The translations under genes and the position numbers were made by a program. Of a stretch of 64,000 nt of DNA, positions 1-9,361 are shown piece by piece. The notes under the pieces were generated by a model that saw nothing but the letters and a program-made list of their open reading frames with translations, had not been told where the DNA came from and did no database searches. The stretch spans positions 124,001 through 188,000 of the forward strand of contig NZ_JAQZBC010000003.1 of the NCBI RefSeq assembly GCF_029239295.1, written 5' to 3'. Within the stretch, counting starts at the first letter, position 1. Each line of letters starts with the position of its first letter. This DNA comes from Sphingomonas sp. Its GTDB lineage: Bacteria > Pseudomonadota > Alphaproteobacteria > Sphingomonadales > Sphingomonadaceae.

Positions 1-1418
1 ACGCGACCCGGCGCGAGGCGGCGGCCGCCTTTGGCGACGACCGAGTACTGATCGAGAAATTCATCGAGCGGCCCCGCCATATCGAGATCCAGCTGCTCGG
101 CGATCAGCATGGCAATCTGGTGTATCTGGGGGAGCGTGAATGTTCGATCCAGCGCCGCCACCAGAAAGTGGTGGAGGAGGCGCCATCCCCCTTCGTCACG
201 CCAGCGATGCGCCGTGCGATGGGGGAGCAGGCGATCGCGCTGGCGCGGGCCGTTGGCTATCATAGTGCCGGCACCGTTGAGCTGATCGTATCGGGCGGCG
301 ATCCGAGCGGCGCCGGTTTCTACTTCCTGGAAATGAACACGCGGCTTCAGGTCGAGCATCCGGTGACCGAGGCGATCACCGGCGTCGACCTGGTCGAGCA
401 GATGATCCGCGTCGCGGCCGGCGAGCGGCTGGCGCTGACGCAGGATCAGGTGGCGCTGAACGGCTGGGCGATCGAGACGCGCATCTATGCCGAGGATCCG
501 TATCGCGGTTTCCTGCCCAGCACCGGGCGGCTGATCCGCTACGCGCCGCCAGCGGCCGGCGCCGATCCACACGGCGCCCGTATCCGCATCGACGATGGCG
601 TGGCCGAGGGAAGCGCGATCACGCGATTCTATGATCCGATGATCGCCAAGCTGATCAGCTGGGCACCGGACCGGGCGGGCGCGATCGATGCGCAGGCGCG
701 GGCACTGGAGCAGTTCGAGATCGAAGGGCCGGCGACCAACATCGATCTCGCCGCCGCGCTGATGCGTCATCCACGCTTTCGTGCGGGAGATCTGGAAACC
801 GGCTTCATCGCGCAGGAATATCCCGGCGGGTTCGACGGTGCGCCGATCGATCCGGTGCGGCGGCGCGCGCTGATCGCGCTGGCGGTGCGGCTCGCCGCCG
901 CGGATCTAAACGGTGCCGGCGTGCGCGATTGGTCGGTACGGATCGGGAGCGAGGATGTGGCCGCTGCGATCACCGGCAACGCCGTGACGGTCGAGGGGGG
1001 GACGCTGTCGATCGATCCTGTCGCGGTGCCCGGCTCCGCGATCGTGCGGGCCATGGTCAATGGCGATCCGCTGACCGCGCATGTCACGCGGACGCCATTG
1101 GGCATGGTGTTGCGCAGCGGCGGCGCGCGGCTGGACCTGCGCGTGCTGCCGGCGCGCATCGCGACCTATGCCGATCATCTCACGAACGGTGACAAGGACG
1201 CAGGCCCACCGGGCATCGTGGCGCCGATGGCGGGGGTGGTGGCGCAGGTCATGGTGCGTCGCGGACAGCACGTACAGGCAGGCGAGCCGATTGCTGTTAT
1301 CGAAGCCATGAAGATGGAGAATGTCGTGCGCGCGGATCGCGCCGGCATCGTGGCGACAGTGATGGTGACGACAGGCCAGAACATCTCGGCCGATCAGGTG
1401 ATGATCGATTTCGCCTGA
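1..1418 (+). CDS. Biotin-dependent acyl-CoA carboxylase alpha subunit (biotin carboxylase + biotin carrier), 5'-truncated
   Basis: The reading frame is open from base 3, so the gene begins before the window. It carries the C-terminal part of an ATP-grasp biotin carboxylase domain (ECSIQRRHQK, then FLEMNTRLQVEHPVTE), the biotin carboxylase C domain, a linker and a C-terminal biotinyl domain whose EAMKMENV motif places the biotinylated lysine codon at 1311-1313. The 471 visible residues fit a 620-680 residue alpha subunit of the 3-methylcrotonyl-, propionyl- or acetyl-CoA carboxylase type. The enzyme carboxylates biotin with ATP and bicarbonate; a separate beta subunit, not visible here, moves the carboxyl group to the acyl-CoA. 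The acyl substrate cannot be decided from this fragment. A methylcrotonyl (leucine or terpenoid catabolism) role is a common context in this group but is inference. Confidence 0.9.
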   Translation, partial: ATRREAAAAFGDDRVLIEKFIERPRHIEIQLLGDQHGNLVYLGERECSIQRRHQKVVEEAPSPFVTPAMRRAMGEQAIALARAVGYHSAGTVELIVSGGDPSGAGFYFLEMNTRLQVEHPVTEAITGVDLVEQMIRVAAGERLALTQDQVALNGWAIETRIYAEDPYRGFLPSTGRLIRYAPPAAGADPHGARIRIDDGVAEGSAITRFYDPMIAKLISWAPDRAGAIDAQARALEQFEIEGPATNIDLAAALMRHPRFRAGDLETGFIAQEYPGGFDGAPIDPVRRRALIALAVRLAAADLNGAGVRDWSVRIGSEDVAAAITGNAVTVEGGTLSIDPVAVPGSAIVRAMVNGDPLTAHVTRTPLGMVLRSGGARLDLRVLPARIATYADHLTNGDKDAGPPGIVAPMAGVVAQVMVRRGQHVQAGEPIAVIEAMKMENVVRADRAGIVATVMVTTGQNISADQVMIDFA

Positions 1419-1516
1419 TCTGCGTTGTGGAGCGTTCCGGGGCGTGGGATTTCAACCGTGCGACAATTCGCGACACTAAAGTGCTGGACCGTTTTCGCGG
1501 GCACGGTCATGCCGTG

Positions 1517-2995
1517 ATGATGATGCGATATGGGTCATCGTTCCTGCTGGCCGCGATCACGCTGGGCGGCTGCACTGTCGGGCCGGATTATCGCCCGCGC
1601 GCCGCCGCTGAATTGGGCGTGCCGGATGCCTATTCGGTCACCGCGCCGCCGACGCGACAGGATCTGACGCGCTGGTGGCGCAGCTTCGACGATCCGGTGC
1701 TGGGCGATCTGGTGGAGCAGGCGGCGGACGCCAATCTGGACATCGTCCAGGCGACCGCGCGGCTGCGCCAGGCACGGGAGGCGCTGGTGCAAAGCCGTGC
1801 CAGCCTGCTGCCGTCGATCAACGGATCGGGCGGCTATAGCCGGTCGGAGACGCTGCGCGGTGGCCAGACGCTGATCACCCTTCCTGACGGCACGACGCAG
1901 AGCATCGGCGGTGGCGGCGGTTCCAACTTCTCGCTGGGGCTGGATGCGCAATATCAGCTGGGCCTATTCGGCGAGATCCGCCGCACGGTGGAGGCGAGCC
2001 GCGCACAATATGAGGCGACGGGCTTCGACCAGGCGACGGTGCTGTTGTCGGTGCAGGCGGAGGTCGCGCGCAATTATGTGCTGGCGCGGCTGTACCAGCT
2101 GCAGCTCGCCAATGCGCGCAACAGCCTGGCGCTGCAGGACGACAATCTCGAGATCGCCGGGTTTCGCGTGCAGGCCGGCCTGGTGTCGAGCCTCGACCAG
2201 GAACAGGCGCGCGTGCAGCGCGCGCAGACCGCGGCGTCGGTGCCGCTGATCGAACAGCAATATAATGCGGCCGTCTCCCGCCTCGGCGTGCTGACGGCGC
2301 AGGCGCCGGGCGCGCTGAAGCCGATGCTGGCCGCGACCAAGCCGATCCCGCGCGGTCCCGACACCGCAGGCGTCGGAATCCCGGCCGATGTGCTGCGCCA
2401 GCGCCCCGACGTGCGCGCTGCCGAACGCAACCTTGCCGCGGCGACGGCGCAGATCGGGGTGGCCAAGGCGCAACTGTATCCGGCGCTGGCGATCAGCGGC
2501 AACATCAGCACGCGGGCAGGCAATCTTGGCGGGCTGCTCGACACGATCACCGGCGGCCTGTTCGCCGGACTGACGCAGGCGATCTTCAACGGCGGGCGGC
2601 TGACCAGCCAGGTACGCAGCGCACAGGCGGCGACCGACGCCGCGCTGGCGGCGTACAAGCAGGCGGTGCTGACCGCGCTGGAAGATGTCGAGAACGCCGT
2701 GGTGGCGCTGCGCACCGCCGAGGCGCGCGAGCGCGAGTTTGCCGTGGCGCTGGAAGCGGCGAACAACTCCGCCATCCTGAGCCGCAGCCAGTATCGCACC
2801 GGCCTCACCGATTTCACCACGCTCAGCCAGCAGGAGGCGGCGTTGCTGTCGGCGCGCAACAGCGAGGCGCAGGCCCGCGCCGATCATGCCAATGCACTGG
2901 TGCAGCTGTATTCCGCGCTGGGTGGCGGCTGGGACGCCAATATCATTCCGCAGGCTCCGGAAGCCCGGGGCATTAGCCAGGACGAGAACCGCTGA
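1517..2995 (+). CDS. NodT-family outer-membrane efflux lipoprotein (TolC-like)
   Basis: This is the outer-membrane channel of a tripartite efflux pump. The first ATG of a run of three in-frame ATGs is taken as the start; an in-frame GTG lies just before it. It gives a lipoprotein signal (hydrophobic stretch ending LGGC, then TVGPDYRPR, typical of NodT proteins). Two OEP repeats follow, with long Ala/Gln-rich helices such as QATARLRQAREALVQSRASL and a second copy near LRQRPDVRAAERNLAAATAQ. Length is 492 residues, normal for the family. The stop overlaps the next start by one base (TGATG), so it is translationally coupled to the MacA-like adaptor, and the ABC genes that follow complete the pump. 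The frame stays open upstream to about 1427, but that extension has no signal peptide and is unlikely to be translated. Confidence 0.92.
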   Translation: MMMRYGSSFLLAAITLGGCTVGPDYRPRAAAELGVPDAYSVTAPPTRQDLTRWWRSFDDPVLGDLVEQAADANLDIVQATARLRQAREALVQSRASLLPSINGSGGYSRSETLRGGQTLITLPDGTTQSIGGGGGSNFSLGLDAQYQLGLFGEIRRTVEASRAQYEATGFDQATVLLSVQAEVARNYVLARLYQLQLANARNSLALQDDNLEIAGFRVQAGLVSSLDQEQARVQRAQTAASVPLIEQQYNAAVSRLGVLTAQAPGALKPMLAATKPIPRGPDTAGVGIPADVLRQRPDVRAAERNLAAATAQIGVAKAQLYPALAISGNISTRAGNLGGLLDTITGGLFAGLTQAIFNGGRLTSQVRSAQAATDAALAAYKQAVLTALEDVENAVVALRTAEAREREFAVALEAANNSAILSRSQYRTGLTDFTTLSQQEAALLSARNSEAQARADHANALVQLYSALGGGWDANIIPQAPEARGISQDENR

Positions 2996-4380
2996 TGGCG
3001 ACCGAGCAACTCGACGATTTCCTCGGGACCAAGGCGCAGCCGGCCTGGCGGCGCTGGGCCAAATGGGCGGCGATCGCGGTTGGCGTGATCCTGCTGATCC
3101 TGCTGGCGTTCCGCCTGTTCGGCACGGCGGAGACGCCGGGCTATGCAACCGCGCCGGTGCGGCGCGGCGACCTGACCGTCACGGTGTCGGCGACGGGCAA
3201 GCTCGCGCCGACGAACCAGGTGACGGTCGGTTCGCAATTGTCGGGTCTGGTCACCCGCGTCGTCGTCGACGTGAACGATCGCGTGAAGGCTGGCCAGGCG
3301 CTGGCGCTGATCGATCCGGAGCAGATCGACGACCAGATCCGCGCCGGGCAGGCGCAGCTCGCGGCGCAGGTCGCTGGCGTCAATCAGGCGCGCGCCACGG
3401 TGGCGGAGGCGCAGGCGCAGCTGGCGCGATTGCAGGAAGTGTACAGGCTGTCGAACGGGCGCGTCCCGTCCAAGACCGAGCTTCAGACCGGGCAGGCCAA
3501 TGCACAGCGCGCGGTGGCGGCCTTGCGGGTTGCCGAAGCGAACGTCGCCGCGGCACGCGCAACGCTGGCGCAGAGCCAGACGCAGCGGCAGCGCGCGATC
3601 ATCGTGTCGCCGGTGAACGGCGTCGTGCTCGCCCGGCAGGTCGATCCCGGCCAGACCGTCGCGGCATCGTTCAACACGCCGACGCTGTTTGTGATCGCGG
3701 AGGATCTCAGCAAGATGAAGCTGGAGGTCGCGATCGACGAAGCGGACGTCGGATCGGTGAAGGAGGGGCAGCCCGCGACCTTTACCGTCGACGCCTTCCC
3801 CGGGCGCACCTTTCCCGCGGCGATCACCCGCGTTGACCTGGGGTCGAACCTGACCGCGAGCACGGCCAGCGCCTCGAGCAGCAGCACGACCGGCGCGACC
3901 AGCACGGCGGGGCAGGTGGTGTCCTATGCCGCCGACCTGTCGGTCGCGAATCCGACGATGGAGCTTCGCCCCGGCATGACGGCGACGGCGGACATCATCA
4001 CCAGCGACAAGAAGAACGTGCTGCTGGTCCCCAATGCGGCGTTCCGGTTCAAGCCGACGCAGGCGGCGGCCGGTGGCGAACAGGGCGGCATTGCCGGATC
4101 GCTGACCTTCCGCCCGCGCCGTGGCAGCCGGCCGGAACGAGAGGCGACGCTGGGCCGCGGCGCGCAGCAGACGGTGTATGTGAAGGGTGCCGACGGGCAG
4201 CCGCAGGCGGTTCAGGTGACCACCGGTGACACCAACGGCAATGTGACCGAGGTGCTGTCTGGCGGGCTGAAGCCGGGGATGGAAGTGATCACCGGTCAGC
4301 TTTCGGGTGACGAAGGTGCAGCCGCGGCAAAGGGCGGTGGCCAGCGGCGGCAGCGCCCGGGAGGCGCCGGTGGCGCCTGA
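2995..4380 (+). CDS. macA: MacA-like periplasmic adaptor (membrane fusion protein)
   Basis: A 461-residue HlyD/RND-type adaptor linking an inner-membrane ABC transporter to the outer-membrane factor. One N-terminal membrane anchor (about residues 20-40, rich in I/L/V) is followed by a lipoyl half (LTVTVSATGKLAPTNQVTVG), an Ala/Gln-rich coiled-coil hairpin, the second lipoyl half (IVSPVNGVVLARQVDPGQTV) and a beta-barrel domain. The C-terminus is unusually Gly/Gln/Arg-rich. It overlaps the upstream NodT gene by one base and precedes the ABC genes by 71 bases, so all four probably form one operon. MacAB pumps export macrolides, lipopeptides or haem-like compounds in other bacteria; the substrate here is unknown. 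Confidence 0.9.
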   Translation: MATEQLDDFLGTKAQPAWRRWAKWAAIAVGVILLILLAFRLFGTAETPGYATAPVRRGDLTVTVSATGKLAPTNQVTVGSQLSGLVTRVVVDVNDRVKAGQALALIDPEQIDDQIRAGQAQLAAQVAGVNQARATVAEAQAQLARLQEVYRLSNGRVPSKTELQTGQANAQRAVAALRVAEANVAAARATLAQSQTQRQRAIIVSPVNGVVLARQVDPGQTVAASFNTPTLFVIAEDLSKMKLEVAIDEADVGSVKEGQPATFTVDAFPGRTFPAAITRVDLGSNLTASTASASSSSTTGATSTAGQVVSYAADLSVANPTMELRPGMTATADIITSDKKNVLLVPNAAFRFKPTQAAAGGEQGGIAGSLTFRPRRGSRPEREATLGRGAQQTVYVKGADGQPQAVQVTTGDTNGNVTEVLSGGLKPGMEVITGQLSGDEGAAAAKGGGQRRQRPGGAGGA

Positions 4381-4451
4381 CGCCCCGGTTCTCGCCGTGG
4401 CCCTAGCTCCAGGCCGACACGCGCCCTCGCCGATGCGGGCAGGAGCGGCGC

Positions 4452-5165
<714 letters not shown>

Positions 5166-5201
5166 TGACGGCGCTTCACACCGCGGATCGGGGATAGGCG
5201 C

Positions 5202-6410
5202 ATGTTCGGCACCACCTTTGTCCTCGCGATCCGTTCGATCCGGCGCCACTTGCTGCGCTCGTTCCTGACGACGCTGGGCATCGTCATCGGCGTCGCCGCC
5301 GTCGTCGCGATGGTCACGCTGGGCAAGGCGACGACCAGCGCGGTGCAGGAGCAGATTTCGGCGCTGGGCACCAACGTGCTGCAGATCCGCCCCGGCCAGG
5401 GCTTCGGCCGTGGCGGCGGCGGCCCGCGACCGCCCGATTTCGATCCCGAAGACGTGACTGCGATCGAGCGGCAGGTGGCCGGCGTCACCGCCGTCGCCCC
5501 ACAGGTGTCGACCACCGCGACCGCGATCTATGAGGGCGCGAACTGGTCCACCACGGTGCAGGGCACAACCAACGCGATCTTCACCGTTCAGCCCTGGCCA
5601 CTCGCCATGGGCCGGACGTGGACGCCGGCCGAGGAGCAGGCGGGAAAATCGGTCTGCATCATCGGCAATACCGTGCGGCAGAACCTGTTCCGCGGCGGCG
5701 ACCCGGTCGGGCGGCGGATGCGGATCGGCGCGATCAGCTGTGACGTGATCGGGGTGCTGAGCGCGCGCGGGCAGGCAGGCTTCGGCGGTGACCAGGACGA
5801 TACGGTGGTCATGCCGATCAAGGCGGTGCAGCGCCGCTTCACCGGCGATCGCAAGATCCGGCTGATGATGGTTGGCGTCAATCAGGCCTATTCGACCCAG
5901 GCCGTGCAGGCGGCGATCACTGATCTGCTGCGTGAGCGGCGGCATATCAGCGGTACCAAGCAGGACGATTTCAACATCTTCGACACCAAGCAGATCAGCG
6001 ACACGCTGACCGGCACGACGACGCTGCTGACCCGCATCGTCGCGGCCGTGGCGGCGATCAGCCTGGTGGTGGGCGGGATCGGCATCATGAACATCATGCT
6101 GGTGTCGGTGACTGAGCGGACACGCGAGATCGGCATTCGCCTGGCGATCGGCGCCGTCGCCAATGAGGTACTGATGCAATTTCTGGTCGAGGCGGTGGTG
6201 CTGTCGATGCTGGGCGGGTTGATCGGGCTGGCGCTGGCACAGCTGGTGATCCTGATCGCGACGCCGCTGATGCAGGTACCCTGGACGTTCGACCCGCAAA
6301 TCAACATCATCGCCTTCGGCATCTCGGCAGTGATCGGCGTCGTCTTCGGCTATTTCCCGGCACGCCGCGCCGCCTCGCTCAATCCGATCGATGCGCTGCG
6401 CCACGAATAG
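5202..6410 (+). CDS. MacB-type ABC transporter permease (MacB_PCD + FtsX domains)
   Basis: A 402-residue inner-membrane permease. The N-terminal transmembrane helix (about residues 20-45, beginning SFLTTLGIVIGVAAVVAMVT) is followed by a large MacB periplasmic core domain and a C-terminal FtsX domain with three membrane spans (around IVAAVAAISLVVGGIGIMNI, VLSMLGGLIGLALAQLVILI and the closing IIAFGISAVIGVVFGYFPA). The ending RRAASLNPIDALRHE is the standard C-terminus of this family. It sits 36 bases after the ATPase gene and is the last gene of the apparent four-gene pump operon. Confidence 0.93.
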   Translation: MFGTTFVLAIRSIRRHLLRSFLTTLGIVIGVAAVVAMVTLGKATTSAVQEQISALGTNVLQIRPGQGFGRGGGGPRPPDFDPEDVTAIERQVAGVTAVAPQVSTTATAIYEGANWSTTVQGTTNAIFTVQPWPLAMGRTWTPAEEQAGKSVCIIGNTVRQNLFRGGDPVGRRMRIGAISCDVIGVLSARGQAGFGGDQDDTVVMPIKAVQRRFTGDRKIRLMMVGVNQAYSTQAVQAAITDLLRERRHISGTKQDDFNIFDTKQISDTLTGTTTLLTRIVAAVAAISLVVGGIGIMNIMLVSVTERTREIGIRLAIGAVANEVLMQFLVEAVVLSMLGGLIGLALAQLVILIATPLMQVPWTFDPQINIIAFGISAVIGVVFGYFPARRAASLNPIDALRHE

Positions 6411-6468
6411 CGCCGCCTGACCGATCGGGCGGTGGCCGTCGGTGCGCGGCTGGCCTACATCGGTGGGC

Positions 6469-9216
6469 ATGAACACGCGCTTCGACAATGTGCCCAACCG
6501 TCGTGCGATCGTGGATCGCCGCGCGCTGGCGGAAGAGATCGCCGCGATCGCCACCAACGATCCCGCGCTGCTGCGTCGCGACGCGATCGGCAAGTTGAAG
6601 GACGCGCTGGACGCCGGGCGGGCGGAGATTGCGCGGCGCCTCGCCGACCGGCCATCGCGCGGGCTGGAGGCGGCAAACGCGCAGGCGTTCCTGGTCGATC
6701 AACTGCTGAGGCTGCTGTACGATCTGGCCACGCAGCGGCTGTACCCGCTGAGCAACCCCACGGCGTCCGAACGACTGACGTTGATGGCGGTCGGTGGCTA
6801 TGGCCGCGGCGAGATGGCGCCGTTTTCGGACGTCGACATTGCCTTCCTGACGCCATGGAAGCAGCCGCCCTGGGCCGAGCAGGTGATCGAGACGCTGCTG
6901 TATTCGCTGTGGGACATGGGGCTGAAGGTGGGCCATTCGTCGCGCTCCCTGGACGAGATGGTGCGCCAGGCGAAGAGCGACGTGACGATCCGCACCGCGC
7001 TGCTCGAGGGGCGCTACGTCTGCGGCGACACGCCGCTGTACGAAGAGGCGATCGCACGCTTCAAGGCGGAGGTGACTCGCGGCACCGAGCGGCAGTTCAT
7101 CGCCGACAAGCTGGCCGAACGCCAGGCCCGCCATGTGAAGATGGGCGACACGCGCTACGTCGTCGAACCCAATGTGAAAGAGGGGAAGGGCGGCCTGCGC
7201 GATCTCCACGCGCTCTTCTGGATCGGCAAATACGTCTATGACGTCGACCGCGCGGCACAACTGGTCGATGTCGGGCTGTTCACGCCGGCCGAATACAAGC
7301 TGTTCCACCGTGCCGACAATTTCCTGTGGGCCGTGCGCTGCCACCTGCATCTGGCGGCGGGACGGGCGGAGGACCGGCTGACCTTCGACATGCAGCGCGA
7401 GATTGCCGAGCGGATGCGCTACGCCGACCGGCCGGGGAAGGCCGCGGTCGAGCGGTTCATGCAATATTACTTCCTGCAGGCGAAAACCGTCGGCGCGCTG
7501 ACGGGCACGTTCCTGACGCATATCGACGAGCAATTCGCCGCGCGCGGCCGGCGCTTCGGGTTGCCGCAGCTTCGCCGGCGTCCACGCAAGCTCAACGGCT
7601 TCGTGCTGGAACGCGGCCGGCTGGCGCTGCCGAGCGACGATTTCTTCGTTGAGGATCCGGTGCGGCTGATCGAGATCTTCCATCTCGCTGACGTGCACGA
7701 ACTGGAGATCCATCCGCAGGCGCTGCGCGCCGCCACGCGCGATGCCAAGCTGGTCGACGATGTGCGCACCGACCCGCGTGCCAATGCGCTGTTCCTCGAC
7801 GTGCTGACATCGCCGCGCGACCCGGAACTCGTGCTGCGATGGATGAACGAGACGGGCGTGTTCGGCCGCTTCGTGCCCGATTTCGGCCGCGTCGTCGCGC
7901 AGATGCAGTTCGACATGTACCACCATTATACGGTGGACGAGCACACCATCCGGGCGATCGGGCTGCTGGCGCGGATCGAGCGTGGTGATCTGGCGGTGGA
8001 GCATCCGCTGGCCACCGCGATCATGCCGCAGATCGTGTCGCGCCGCGTGCTGTATGTCGCGGTGCTGCTGCACGATATCGCCAAGGGGCGGGGGGGCGAC
8101 CATTCGATCCTGGGTGCCGCGGTGGCGCAGAAACTGTGCCCGCGCTTCGGCCTGACCCGCGCGGAGACCGAAACGGTATCCTGGCTGGTCCGCTATCACC
8201 TGCTGATGTCGGCAACGGCGTTCAAGCGCGACCTGTCGGATTTCAAGACGATCCTGGATTTCACCGCCACGATCCAGTCGCCCGAGCGGCTGCGCCTGCT
8301 GCTGGTGCTGACCATCGTCGATATCCGCGCCGTCGGCCCCGGCACCTGGAACGGGTGGAAACGGCAGTTGCTCGGCGACCTGTTCGAGGCCGCGGAGGAA
8401 GTGCTTCGGCTGGGCCACAAGCAGCGCGGGCGCGAGGAGCGGATCGCCGCCAAGCAGGAGGCGCTGGCGCAGGCGACGGGGTGGAGCGAGGCGCAGATGG
8501 CCGCCTATGTCCGCCGCTTTCCCGAGGCGTATTGGATCGCCGAGCCCGACGACATTCTGGAGCATAACGCGCGCTTCGTCGCGGCGGCGGGGGAGGCGAG
8601 GCTGGCGATCGATGCGCAGGTCTATGCCCAGCGCGGCGCGACGCTGGTCACCGTCTATGCCGCCGACCATCCCGGCATCTTCTATCGCATCGCCGGGGCG
8701 ATCCATGTCGCGGGCGGCAACATCATCGATGCGCGGATCCACACCACGCGCGACGGCATGGCGCTGGATAATTTCCTGGTTCAGGATCCGGTCGGCCGCC
8801 CGTTCGACGATGAAGGGCAATTGGCGCGGCTGAAGACCGCGATCGAGGATGCGCTGGCCAATCGCGGCAAGCTGGTCGAGCGGCTGAAGGCAAAGCCGCT
8901 GCCGCGGATGCGCGCCGATGCCTTCCGGATCGAGCCCAATGTGCTGGTGGACAATCGCGCCTCGAACCGATTCACCGTCGTCGAGATCAATGCACGCGAC
9001 CGGCCAGCGCTGCTGAACCAGCTGGCGCATGCGCTGTTCCAGTCGAAGGTGACGATCCATTCGGCGCATGTCGCGACCTATGGCGAGCGCGCGGTCGATA
9101 CCTTCTACCTGACCGATCTTACGGGCGACAAGATTGCCGGCGGACCGCGGTTGAAGACGCTGGAGCGCCGATTGCTCGATGCCGCTGCCGGAAAGACGCT
9201 GGAAGAAGCCGCCTGA
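6469..9216 (+). CDS. glnD: [Protein-PII] uridylyltransferase / uridylyl-removing enzyme
   Basis: A bifunctional sensor of glutamine that adds UMP to or removes it from PII proteins and so sets nitrogen-assimilation activity. Domain order in the 915-residue protein: nucleotidyltransferase domain with GGYGRGEMAPFSDVDIAFL near residue 108, GlnD PII-UTase domain, HD phosphohydrolase (LLHDIAKGRGGDHS, about residue 532), and two C-terminal ACT domains (near residues 724 and 834). The ATG at 6469 is preferred over an upstream in-frame GTG at 6442 because it starts the conserved region. It lies alone after the MacB permease and ends 146 bases before the convergent TonB receptor gene. Confidence 0.97.
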   Translation: MNTRFDNVPNRRAIVDRRALAEEIAAIATNDPALLRRDAIGKLKDALDAGRAEIARRLADRPSRGLEAANAQAFLVDQLLRLLYDLATQRLYPLSNPTASERLTLMAVGGYGRGEMAPFSDVDIAFLTPWKQPPWAEQVIETLLYSLWDMGLKVGHSSRSLDEMVRQAKSDVTIRTALLEGRYVCGDTPLYEEAIARFKAEVTRGTERQFIADKLAERQARHVKMGDTRYVVEPNVKEGKGGLRDLHALFWIGKYVYDVDRAAQLVDVGLFTPAEYKLFHRADNFLWAVRCHLHLAAGRAEDRLTFDMQREIAERMRYADRPGKAAVERFMQYYFLQAKTVGALTGTFLTHIDEQFAARGRRFGLPQLRRRPRKLNGFVLERGRLALPSDDFFVEDPVRLIEIFHLADVHELEIHPQALRAATRDAKLVDDVRTDPRANALFLDVLTSPRDPELVLRWMNETGVFGRFVPDFGRVVAQMQFDMYHHYTVDEHTIRAIGLLARIERGDLAVEHPLATAIMPQIVSRRVLYVAVLLHDIAKGRGGDHSILGAAVAQKLCPRFGLTRAETETVSWLVRYHLLMSATAFKRDLSDFKTILDFTATIQSPERLRLLLVLTIVDIRAVGPGTWNGWKRQLLGDLFEAAEEVLRLGHKQRGREERIAAKQEALAQATGWSEAQMAAYVRRFPEAYWIAEPDDILEHNARFVAAAGEARLAIDAQVYAQRGATLVTVYAADHPGIFYRIAGAIHVAGGNIIDARIHTTRDGMALDNFLVQDPVGRPFDDEGQLARLKTAIEDALANRGKLVERLKAKPLPRMRADAFRIEPNVLVDNRASNRFTVVEINARDRPALLNQLAHALFQSKVTIHSAHVATYGERAVDTFYLTDLTGDKIAGGPRLKTLERRLLDAAAGKTLEEAA

Positions 9217-9286
9217 TCAGGAACGGCTGACTGCGGTTGCGGCTGATCGCGGGCGGCGCCGCGCGGCGTTGCGAACAGGGCAAAAA

Positions 9287-9316
9287 GAAACCCCCGGGCG
9301 TCGGCCCGGGGGTGAA
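9287..9316 (-). terminator. Rho-independent terminator of the TonB receptor gene
   Basis: A perfect 9-bp stem (9291-9299 with 9304-9312, CCCCCGGGC/GCCCGGGGG) closes a GTCG loop. On the minus strand it is followed by TTTCTTTTT (complement of 9282-9290), so it terminates the receptor gene ending at 9362. On the plus strand there is only a short A-run and no T-tract, so it may only weakly stop glnD transcription. Confidence 0.85.
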
Positions 9317-9361
9317 AAGTCGTAGCGGTGGTCGGGCGCCGCCGTGCGGCGCCCGATCCGA

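Noticed and set aside
6442..6468. Upstream GTG as the glnD start
   Set aside because: The nine added residues (MRGWPTSVG) have no family support and ATG 6469 starts a typical N-terminus.
6379..9069. Open frame of about 896 codons on the minus strand, opposite glnD
   Set aside because: GlnD on the plus strand carries all four expected domains. The antisense translation is a low-complexity Arg/Gln/His-rich shadow.
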